A program made the position numbers and the translations under genes. A model generated the notes under the pieces. It did no database searches and had not been told where the DNA came from. It saw only the letters and a list, made by a program, of their open reading frames with translations. Shown in pieces: positions 1 through 7,183 of a stretch of DNA of 64,000 bases. Origin of the DNA: JACSRF01 sp963695505 (GTDB taxonomy: Bacteria > Chloroflexota > Anaerolineae > Promineifilales > Promineifilaceae); NCBI GenBank assembly GCA_963695505.1, contig CAVOGX010000021.1, forward strand, positions 248,001 to 312,000, in the 5' to 3' direction. Each line of letters begins with the position of its first letter. Position 1 is the first letter of the stretch.

Positions 1-155
1 TAAGCCAACAGAACCATCTTTGGGCGTAACCGCTTGCCACCGGAAGTGACAATGTGCACGCTGGCATCTTGCAATATATCGACCTGGCTGCCAACAACCC
101 TTTGCAAGTATCTATCGACGGCGGCCATTCCCTGCTCAACTGTTTTTTGTATCAT
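1..155 (-). CDS. Polyprenyl (isoprenyl) diphosphate synthase, N-terminal fragment
   Basis: The first 51 residues of a minus-strand protein are visible before the window edge cuts it off. It starts at ATG 155-153 and carries GGKRLRPKMVLLA, the substrate-chain signature near the N-terminus of trans-isoprenyl diphosphate synthases (IspA/IspB/HepS family). These enzymes condense isopentenyl diphosphate with allylic diphosphates to make quinone or lipid-carrier side chains. The aspartate-rich catalytic motifs lie outside the window, so chain length cannot be assigned. A strong promoter sits just upstream (204-232). The neighbour xpt is divergent. Confidence 0.8.
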   Translation of the reverse strand, partial: MIQKTVEQGMAAVDRYLQRVVGSQVDILQDASVHIVTSGGKRLRPKMVLLA

Positions 156-203
156 GGTTATGCCTTGTTCACAACTTTCAATTTTTTTTGAATGCTTTAC
201 ATG

Positions 204-232
204 ATTATAATTTACCGCTTGGGGGCAGTCAA
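204..232 (-). promoter_or_regulatory. Sigma70-type promoter of the polyprenyl synthase gene
   Basis: Read on the minus strand, TTGACT (232-227) and a perfect TATAAT (209-204) are separated by 17 bases. The start codon follows about 50 bases downstream. This is one of the best promoter matches in the window. Confidence 0.7.
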
Positions 233-279
233 GGAATCCTGAACGATATCGTGAAAGATTTCGCAATTATTAACCTTGC

Positions 280-307
280 TTGCCAAGCGGTGGGTGAAGC
301 ATAATTA
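280..307 (+). promoter_or_regulatory. Putative promoter of xpt-guaA
   Basis: TTGCCA (280-285), a 16-base spacer and TAATTA (302-307) precede xpt by about 110 bases. I looked for a purine riboswitch in the resulting leader because many Bacillota xpt genes have one, and saw none of its conserved core. Confidence 0.4.
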
Positions 308-419
308 CTGAAGCAAAATTATGCAAGAAATGGTTCGTACTTTATCATGCCAAAGTGATGATTGGTCTGTCTGAGCAGTTTGGTAGCGCATGCGCTATCC
401 AGCCAAAAGGAGGCGATTT

Positions 420-992
420 ATGCAGGCGCTTAAGCAGAAAATTTTGGAGGAAGGAAAGGATTTGGGTCGGGGTATCTTGAAGATTGACAGCTTTCTCAAT
501 CATCAAATTGATGCCGCACTTATGCAGGAAGTGGGGGAATATTTAGCAAAAAAGTTTACGACCGTTTCCCCCAATCGTATTCTCACAGCCGAGGTAAGCG
601 GTATCATTCCCGCCGTCATGGTTGCCAGAGCCATGGGTAATGTGCCTGTTGTGTATGCCCGCAAACACAAGCCTATCACGATGCAGGAACCGGTGTTTGT
701 CGATGCTGCTCCTAGCCACACCAAGGGGGGTGAAGTGATGCTCATGGTCTCGCCCGAATTTTTACACGCTGGAGATCGAGTCTTAATTGTTGACGATTTC
801 TTGGCCAGCGGTTTGACAATCGACGCTCTGGGGCGTATTGTGCAGAACAGCGGCGCCAACCTTGTGGGGATTGCCACAGTTGTTGAAAAACGGTTTGAAG
901 GGGGCCGTGAAACTTTGGCGCATTGGGACGTACCCATCGAGTCTGCCGCAATAATTGCTGAAATGCGCGGCGGCGAAATTATTCTGGAATGA
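420..992 (+). CDS. xpt: Xanthine phosphoribosyltransferase
   Basis: This 190-residue cytosolic enzyme salvages xanthine with PRPP to XMP, which the next gene product, GMP synthase, then aminates. The PRPP-binding loop VLIVDDFLASG is near residues 121-131. The N-terminal MQALKQKI and KIDSFLNHQID and the ARKHK segment match Bacillus-type Xpt throughout. ATG 420 is chosen over the in-frame ATG 390 because AAAGGAGG (406-413) lies 6 bases upstream and the family starts here. The stop is 7 bases from the guaA start, so the two genes are a purine-salvage operon. Confidence 0.93.
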   Translation: MQALKQKILEEGKDLGRGILKIDSFLNHQIDAALMQEVGEYLAKKFTTVSPNRILTAEVSGIIPAVMVARAMGNVPVVYARKHKPITMQEPVFVDAAPSHTKGGEVMLMVSPEFLHAGDRVLIVDDFLASGLTIDALGRIVQNSGANLVGIATVVEKRFEGGRETLAHWDVPIESAAIIAEMRGGEIILE

Positions 993-999
993 GGCAGGG

Positions 1000-2595
1000 A
1001 TGATGCAGCATGATACGATTGTAGTTTTCGATTATGGTTCCCAATACACCCAACTGATTGCGCGACGCGTGCGTGAGGCACAGGTTTATTGCGAACTGTT
1101 GCCCTGGGACGCGCCAAAGGATGAAGTATTGGCGCTTAATCCTCGGGGCTTTATTCTGAGCGGTGGTCCCAACAGCGTTTACGATGAAGGGGCTCCGACG
1201 TTGCCTGCTTTCATATTGGAATCTGGCCTACCCATCTTGGGTATTTGCTATGGTATGCAGCTATTGGCTAAGCGGTTTGGAGGAAGTGTGGCAAGGAGCC
1301 AAAAGCGGGAATATGGGCCAGCAATTTTAGAAGTAGATGCAGTGAGCAGCCCTTTATTTAAAGGATGGCAACTGGATATTGACCCAGTAGGTTTGACTTC
1401 TTCCTCTTCCTATGCAAATCCGCAACAGGTGTGGATGAGCCACGGCGATAAAGTTAATGCGCTGCCGCCGGATTTTTTACCCCTGGCGCACACGGCTAAT
1501 TCACCGCTGGCTGCCGCGGCGGATGTGCAGCGGGGCTATTATGCGGTGCAGTTCCATCCGGAAGTGGTGCATACGCCACAGGGGGCATTACTGCTAAGTA
1601 ATTTTGTGCACCACGTATGTGGATGCGTTGCAGATTGGACGCCTGCAAATTTTATTGAAGAGCAGGTGGCGGCAATTCGGGCGCAGGTGGGAAACGGCCG
1701 TGTTGTCCTGGGCTTAAGCGGTGGGGTGGATTCGGCCGTGGCTGCTGCGCTCATTCACAAAGCCATTGGCGACCAGTTGGTATGTATTTTTGTGGACCAT
1801 GGTTTGCTGCGCAAAGGGGAAGCCGAGCAGGTTGTTGAGACCTTTCAACGAGAACAGGGTATGAAGCTGATAGCCGTTAATGCGATTGAGGAATACCTGG
1901 ATGCGTTGGATGGGGTAACCCAACCGGAGCGCAAAAGACGCATCATCGGTGAGCGATTTGTGCGTATTTTTGAGCGCGAGGCGCGTAAACTTGGGCAGAT
2001 TGACTTTCTGGCCCAGGGGACCATCTACCCTGACGTGATTGAGAGCGCGGGCAAGGGCAAAAAAGATGCCCACGTGATAAAAACTCATCATAACGTGGGT
2101 GGCTTACCGGAGGATATGAATTTTGAGCTGGTGGAACCGCTCAAGCAGCTTTTTAAGGACGAAGTGCGAGCCATTGGCACGGAAATGGGCCTGCCCGACA
2201 GCATAGTTTGGCGGCAGCCTTTTCCAGGGCCGGGTCTGGCTATTCGCTGCCTGGGCGACCTGACCTGGGAACGGCTGGAACGGCTAAGAGCGGCAGACGC
2301 TATCTTTACCGAAGAGCTGGGCCAGGCGCAGATGCTCAAGGGGGACACGCAGCAAGCTTTTGCTGTGCTGCTGCCAGTGAAAAGTGTGGGAGTGATGGGT
2401 GACGGCCGTACTTACGAGGAAGTTATTGCCCTCCGCGCGGTGACCACAGAGGATTTCATGACGGCCGATTGGGCGCGCCTGCCCTATGACCTCTTGGCCC
2501 ATGCCAGCCGCCGTATCGTCAACGAAGTCCCAGGCGTGAATCGTGTGGTCTACGACATTACATCTAAGCCCCCTGGCACCATTGAGTGGGAGTAG
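1000..2595 (+). CDS. guaA: GMP synthase (glutamine-hydrolysing)
   Basis: The protein (531 residues) converts XMP, ATP and glutamine to GMP. It has the class I glutamine amidotransferase domain first: nucleophile cysteine in GICYGMQ near residue 84 and the catalytic histidine-glutamate in QFHPEV. The ATP-pyrophosphatase domain follows with P-loop SGGVDS, then the dimerisation domain ending in the usual KPPGTIEWE. A stretch near residues 121-140 (QLDIDPVGLTSSSSYANP) looks like a small insertion in the amidotransferase domain. ATG 1000 is used; the ORF is open further upstream but overlaps xpt. It is co-transcribed with xpt. Confidence 0.95.
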   Translation: MMQHDTIVVFDYGSQYTQLIARRVREAQVYCELLPWDAPKDEVLALNPRGFILSGGPNSVYDEGAPTLPAFILESGLPILGICYGMQLLAKRFGGSVARSQKREYGPAILEVDAVSSPLFKGWQLDIDPVGLTSSSSYANPQQVWMSHGDKVNALPPDFLPLAHTANSPLAAAADVQRGYYAVQFHPEVVHTPQGALLLSNFVHHVCGCVADWTPANFIEEQVAAIRAQVGNGRVVLGLSGGVDSAVAAALIHKAIGDQLVCIFVDHGLLRKGEAEQVVETFQREQGMKLIAVNAIEEYLDALDGVTQPERKRRIIGERFVRIFEREARKLGQIDFLAQGTIYPDVIESAGKGKKDAHVIKTHHNVGGLPEDMNFELVEPLKQLFKDEVRAIGTEMGLPDSIVWRQPFPGPGLAIRCLGDLTWERLERLRAADAIFTEELGQAQMLKGDTQQAFAVLLPVKSVGVMGDGRTYEEVIALRAVTTEDFMTADWARLPYDLLAHASRRIVNEVPGVNRVVYDITSKPPGTIEWE

Positions 2596-2657
2596 TTTAA
2601 TAAGCAGGAAATACAACCACAATGGATTACCATCGTAAAGGGGCTAAGCAGCGCCCA

Positions 2658-2673
2658 CTGTAAACATTTACAG
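2658..2673. promoter_or_regulatory. Perfect dyad CTGTAAA-CA-TTTACAG
   Basis: A perfect 7+2+7 base inverted repeat lies in the 150-base gap between guaA and the membrane protein gene. Its size and symmetry fit a dimeric repressor site, or a very short hairpin at the guaA end. No T-run follows. The factor is unknown. Confidence 0.35.
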
Positions 2674-2747
2674 AGGTGCAGTTAAAAACGCGACTTCACA
2701 GGCTAAATGGTAGCATAGGTGTATATCATCATTAACAGGAGGTTATG

Positions 2748-3686
2748 ATGGATTACGGTGATTTGTTCGTTAGGAGTTGGCGCATAACCTGGAACAACAA
2801 ATTCTTGTGGGTTCTTGGATTCTTAGCCGCTTTGACCAGTGCAAGCAATGGGGGCAGCAGCGGCCGTTCAGTTTCTCAGCAATTTAACAGCGGTGAGGTA
2901 AGCCCCGAAATAATTACGGCATTTAGTGGAGCTGTGTTGTTGCTGGTTTGTGTGGGGTTCCTCTTTGGCTTGCTGCTTGCATTTGTTGGCCTGGCGGCAA
3001 ATGGTGGTCTTATTAGTGCTGTTGGCCGTCTGGATGATGGCGAAAAAGTAACTCTTGGGGAAGCCTTTGCTGCAGGAACACAAGCGATTTTTCGGCTGTT
3101 GGGCATTGGCATTCTACTTTGGCTGCCTTTCGTGCTCATTATTGTGCTTACCGTAACCCTAGGTGTAGTAGGGACAGGAGGCATCGCTGCGGCATCAGAC
3201 ATTGCAAATAATCCGGAAAGTCTGGTTGCAAGCTTAGGCTTTTTGGCAATTTGTCTGGTAGCTCTTTGCTGCACGTTAATCCCAGTCGGCATTGTTGTGT
3301 CTGTCATTTATGAATTCGCCTTACGGGGAACTGTTCTGCACAACCTGGGTGTTGTTGACAGCATTCGCCAGGCCTGGCAGCTTATTCGTGCCAATCTAGG
3401 CGAAGTCATTGTGTTGATGATTGTCTTATTTGGTGTGGGATTATTGGTTGGTTTATTGCTAGGAATTGTGATGCTGCCGTTAGGTCTGCTCATCCTGGTG
3501 CCGGTGATTGCCATGGCCGGTAGTGGCAGTACGCCAAACGTGGCCAGTATCGGGTTGTTAATTGGTGGCGGGTTTTGCCTGGGCATTCTTGGCGCTTTGC
3601 TAAATTCGGTAATTGTGACCTGGCGTTCGGCAGCCATCACGCTGGCTTATCGTCAATTCACCGGAAAATTTGTGAAAGCTGCCTGA
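2748..3686 (+). CDS. Multi-pass membrane protein of unknown function
   Basis: The protein has 312 residues, glycine- and leucine-rich, with about six hydrophobic stretches (near residues 18-32, 63-92, 112-145, 162-190, 218-258 and 270-292). The overall pattern recalls the membrane domains of DUF4013 or glycerophosphodiester-phosphodiesterase-associated proteins, but no diagnostic motif is present and no function is assigned. The second ATG (2748) is preferred because AGGAGG (2737-2742) is 5 bases upstream; ATG 2745 would be only 2. Its stop is 2 bases before the hydantoinase-like gene, so translation is probably coupled. Confidence 0.75.
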   Translation: MDYGDLFVRSWRITWNNKFLWVLGFLAALTSASNGGSSGRSVSQQFNSGEVSPEIITAFSGAVLLLVCVGFLFGLLLAFVGLAANGGLISAVGRLDDGEKVTLGEAFAAGTQAIFRLLGIGILLWLPFVLIIVLTVTLGVVGTGGIAAASDIANNPESLVASLGFLAICLVALCCTLIPVGIVVSVIYEFALRGTVLHNLGVVDSIRQAWQLIRANLGEVIVLMIVLFGVGLLVGLLLGIVMLPLGLLILVPVIAMAGSGSTPNVASIGLLIGGGFCLGILGALLNSVIVTWRSAAITLAYRQFTGKFVKAA

Positions 3687-3688
3687 AA

Positions 3689-5740
3689 ATGATTATTGGT
3701 ATTGATACAGGCGGTACGTTTACGGATTTTGTTTGGCTTGAGAATGGAAACTTTCGTATACACAAGCTGCTAACCACCCCTCACGATCCTTCGGAAGCGA
3801 TATTAGCAGGCATTGCTCTTCTGAGGATTCCGGCGCAAGCAGAAGTTGTGCATGGCAGCACCGTGGCTACCAACGCTCTACTGGAACGGCGGGGGGCGAA
3901 AACAGCCCTCATTGCCACTAAAGGGTTTGCAGATGTGCTGGAGATTGGCAGGCAAAACCGGCCTGAATTGTACGCATTGGTGCCGCAAAAACCGCCGCCC
4001 ATTGTGCCCGCGAAATGGCGCTTTGAGGTCGATGAACGGGTGACGGCCGCAGGAGAAGTGTTACGGCCGTTTCATGCCGCCGACCTTCAGCCCATTCTGC
4101 AAGACATGGCTGCCGCAGGTATCGAATCTGTAGCTGTGTGCCTGCTTTTTTCATTTTTGCACCCAGAACACGAGCAGCAAATCAAAAGAGAGATTAAAGA
4201 ATGGAGAATGGAGACTGATGACAATCTCCATGTTTCACTTTCCTCAGACATTTTGCCTGAATATCGCGAGTATGAGCGTACGGCGACCACTGTCATCAAT
4301 GCTTATGTCGCGCCGCTGATGAGCCGCTATCTACAGCGATTGAAAGTTGGGTTAATCGACCGTCACCTTTCCGTCATGCAAAGCAACGGTGGCATCATTA
4401 CCGCAGAAACGGCCGGCAGAGAGGCGGCACGCACGGTGCTTTCTGGCCCGGCAGGGGGCGTGGTAGGCGCGCGCGGCGTGGCCCAGCAGGCCGGATTTGA
4501 GCAAATAATCACCTTTGACATGGGGGGGACCAGTACAGACGTTGCCTTATGCCCCGGACGCTTACCGACGACCGCTCAAGGCGAAATTGCTGGTTTGCCC
4601 TTGCGCCTACCTATCATCGATATTCATACTGTGGGCGCGGGGGGAGGCAGCCTTGCATACGTAGATGCAGGAGGCGCGCTGCATGTAGGGCCACAAAGCG
4701 CCGGGGCAAACCCGGGGCCAAGTTGTTATGGTCGGGAGGTTGCAGAATGGAGACTTGAAACTGGGAAACAATCAACTATCTCCGGTCTTCAGTCTCCAGT
4801 TACCGTAACCGATGCAAACCTGGTGCTGGGGCGGCTGGATGCTGACCATTTTCTTGGCGGAACCATGCGGTTGGATGAGTTGGCTGCACGGAGGGCTTTG
4901 ACGGAATTGGCTGTTTGTATGGGGGTGAGTTCGCCTGAGGAAGCTGCCTGGGGGGTGATCCAGGTGGCCAATGCCAATATGGAACGGGCAATTCGCAAAA
5001 TTTCCGTAGAGCGCGGGTATGATCCGCGCCTATTTGCCCTGCTGCCTTTTGGTGGTGCGGGACCGCTTCATGCTTGCGATTTAGCACAAAACCTGCAGAT
5101 TCCCCAGGTGGTTATTCCAGCCGTGCCTGGCGTATTGTCTGCCTTAGGCATGTTGATGGCTTCACCTGCGAAAGATTTTTCACAGACAGTGATGGTGGAA
5201 ACTGGCGATGGGGGGACGGGTGTCAGGGGAGCATTGGACCAGTTGGGAGCGCGCGCGCAGGCGGAAATGGCCGCAGAAGGATATGCCTCAGATTCACTGT
5301 TGATGCGCTACAGCCTGGACATGCGCTACAAGGGGCAGTCCCATGAACTGACTGTGCCCTTGACCCTGGTTGATGAACCTGCGGCGGTGGTTACGCGGTT
5401 TCATGCAGCCCACGAGACGCGTTATGGATACGCTCGCCCAAAGGCGGTGGTGGAAGTGGTGACGGTGCGGGTAACGGCCGTTTCCCCCATTAAGCCGCCC
5501 ATCATCCCTGCCAAGCCAATGGAAAGCTCCAATGCCAGTGCCGCGCTCCTTGGCCAGAAGCCCGTTTGGTTTGAACGCCAGCCCATGCCCACCAATCTCT
5601 ACGACCGAGATAAACTGCGACCCGGCAACCGCTTCCCCGGCCCAGCCATCGTTTTTCAATACGATACCACTAATGTCATCCCCCCCGGCTGGCACGTAAA
5701 AGTGGACGCGTACGGGAATTTATTAGCCAGCTACCGGTAA
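3689..5740 (+). CDS. Hydantoinase/oxoprolinase A-subunit family protein
   Basis: This is a 683-residue HyuA-type protein of the ASKHA fold that cleaves cyclic amides (hydantoins, 5-oxoproline) with ATP. It begins with the phosphate-binding MIIGIDTGGTFTDFVW. FDMGGTSTDVAL, VGAGGGSLAYVD and LPFGGAGPLHA follow in family order. The in-frame start 3575 would overlap the previous gene by over 100 bases, so ATG 3689 is used. No B-subunit (HyuB) gene is adjacent, so the substrate is unknown. Two low-complexity segments (near residues 170-190 and 350-375) are encoded by palindromic GGAGACT-type repeats and look like in-frame insertions. Confidence 0.85.
   Translation: MIIGIDTGGTFTDFVWLENGNFRIHKLLTTPHDPSEAILAGIALLRIPAQAEVVHGSTVATNALLERRGAKTALIATKGFADVLEIGRQNRPELYALVPQKPPPIVPAKWRFEVDERVTAAGEVLRPFHAADLQPILQDMAAAGIESVAVCLLFSFLHPEHEQQIKREIKEWRMETDDNLHVSLSSDILPEYREYERTATTVINAYVAPLMSRYLQRLKVGLIDRHLSVMQSNGGIITAETAGREAARTVLSGPAGGVVGARGVAQQAGFEQIITFDMGGTSTDVALCPGRLPTTAQGEIAGLPLRLPIIDIHTVGAGGGSLAYVDAGGALHVGPQSAGANPGPSCYGREVAEWRLETGKQSTISGLQSPVTVTDANLVLGRLDADHFLGGTMRLDELAARRALTELAVCMGVSSPEEAAWGVIQVANANMERAIRKISVERGYDPRLFALLPFGGAGPLHACDLAQNLQIPQVVIPAVPGVLSALGMLMASPAKDFSQTVMVETGDGGTGVRGALDQLGARAQAEMAAEGYASDSLLMRYSLDMRYKGQSHELTVPLTLVDEPAAVVTRFHAAHETRYGYARPKAVVEVVTVRVTAVSPIKPPIIPAKPMESSNASAALLGQKPVWFERQPMPTNLYDRDKLRPGNRFPGPAIVFQYDTTNVIPPGWHVKVDAYGNLLASYR
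4742..4798. repeat. Palindromic repeat inserted in frame in the hydantoinase-like gene
   Basis: TGGAGACT near 4746-4753 is mirrored by AGTCTCCA near 4791-4798, so the segment can fold into a long hairpin. A related but less perfect copy (AATGGAGA repeats and AATCTCC) lies at 4199-4229 in the same gene. Both encode residues outside the conserved family blocks, consistent with mobile short palindromes accepted in frame. Confidence 0.5.
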
Positions 5741-5777
5741 CTGGGGATTGGTTAACTATTCCCATTACATTATTCCC

Positions 5778-7106
5778 ATGACCCAATCCCATCCCTTCAT
5801 CCACGCTCCCCACCGCACCGTGCTGGCCCTTTCATTGCCCGTTCTGCTTTCTCTTATTGCCGAACCGCTGACCGGCCTCATTGACACCGCATTCATTGCG
5901 CAGTTGGGGTCTGTTTCGCTGGCAGCATTGGGGGTTGGCACGGCCGCTCTCTCTAGCGTATTCTGGATATTTAACTTTTTGGGCATTGGAACTCAAACCG
6001 AGGTGGCCCAGGCGTTAGGAAAGAATAATGCTCCGCGCGCAGTGCGCCTAACCTGGCTGGCGCTGGTACTAAGCTTGGCTTTTGGCTTGTTGCTCATGGT
6101 GGTAGGCTGGCTGGTGGCCGAAATGGCTGCTGGTGCGCTGGGTGCTGAAGGGGCTGTGCAGGTGGCAGCCGTGCGCTATATGCAAATTCGCCTGTTTGGT
6201 GCGCCGGCGGTACTGGTACTGCTTACGGCATTCGGCGCGCTGCGCGGCATGCAGGATATGCGCACGCCTCTATGGGTTGCGGTTGGGATAAATATAGTGA
6301 ATATTGCTCTGGATTGGCCACTGATCTTTGGTTACGGTTCGGTGCCAGCACTGGGCGTGACAGGAGCTGCAGCCGCCAGCGCCGTAGCCCAATGGTTGGG
6401 CGCTATTTGGGCGGTAACGGCCGTTATCCGGCGTTTGGGCTGGGCCAGGGAACTGCGTTGGCGCGAGGCGGGCCGGCTGCTGCAAATAGGCGGGGATTTA
6501 TTTGTGCGCACTGGCTTGCTGACTCTCTTTTTGCTGTTCACCACCCGGGTAGCTACCCGCATTGGGGCAGACAGCGGGGCAGCCCATCAGGCTATTCGCC
6601 AGGTGTGGACTTTTACCGCCTTGGGATTGGACGCATTGGCGGTGACGGCGCAAAGTTTGGTAGGCTACTTCATGGGTGGTAATGAGGTGGCCTACGCTCG
6701 ACGAGTGGCAGTGGTGACCTGCGGATGGAGCCTGGTTTTAGGAGTGCTGCTTGGAGTGGGAATGTGGCTGACCCAAGATTGGGTGCAGGGAATTTTGGTG
6801 CCGGAAACGGCCGTTGCTCTGTTCCAAACACCCTGGCTGCTGGCGGCACTGGCCCAGCCGGTAAATGCCCTGGCTTTTACCACCGACGGCATTCATTGGG
6901 GCACCGGAGACTATCGCTACTTGCGCAATGGCATGTTCTTAGCCACCTTGGTAGGGGCAGGTGGATTACTTTTCGTAAATGAAGCCGCCCCTGATGCATT
7001 GGTCTGGGTGTGGATTATCTCTCTGGCCTGGATTAGCGTGCGGGCGCTGTTTGGCGTGCTGCGGGTTTGGCCAGGTATTGGGCACAGCCCCTTTTCTACA
7101 GCATAG
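5778..7106 (+). CDS. MATE family multidrug/cation efflux transporter
   Basis: The protein has 442 residues with 12 predicted membrane segments in two halves. The first half carries PVLLSLIAEPLTGLIDTAFIAQLG, the canonical N-terminal MATE segment. It exports organic cations or drugs against a Na+ or H+ gradient in the inner membrane. ATG 5778 gives the standard N-terminus; a TTG at 5748 would add ten atypical residues, and neither has a clear ribosome site. A hairpin (5744-5751 with 5783-5790) overlaps the start codon. It is convergent with fusA2. Confidence 0.88.
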   Translation: MTQSHPFIHAPHRTVLALSLPVLLSLIAEPLTGLIDTAFIAQLGSVSLAALGVGTAALSSVFWIFNFLGIGTQTEVAQALGKNNAPRAVRLTWLALVLSLAFGLLLMVVGWLVAEMAAGALGAEGAVQVAAVRYMQIRLFGAPAVLVLLTAFGALRGMQDMRTPLWVAVGINIVNIALDWPLIFGYGSVPALGVTGAAAASAVAQWLGAIWAVTAVIRRLGWARELRWREAGRLLQIGGDLFVRTGLLTLFLLFTTRVATRIGADSGAAHQAIRQVWTFTALGLDALAVTAQSLVGYFMGGNEVAYARRVAVVTCGWSLVLGVLLGVGMWLTQDWVQGILVPETAVALFQTPWLLAALAQPVNALAFTTDGIHWGTGDYRYLRNGMFLATLVGAGGLLFVNEAAPDALVWVWIISLAWISVRALFGVLRVWPGIGHSPFSTA

Positions 7107-7133
7107 AAAAAGGCGCGCCCAAGCGGACGCGCC
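7107..7133 (-). terminator. Intrinsic terminator of fusA2
   Basis: On the minus strand GGCGCG and CGCGCC (7133-7128 and 7117-7112) form a GC-rich stem followed directly by TTTTT (7111-7107). It sits about 50 bases past the fusA2 stop, between convergent genes. Confidence 0.7.
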
Positions 7134-7183
7134 ACATAAACAATCACTATTAGGTCAGCAGACGTCTATTGTCTAACGGCCGC

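Noticed and set aside
240..419. Purine riboswitch upstream of xpt
   Set aside because: The conserved loop sequences of the purine aptamer are not present in the leader.
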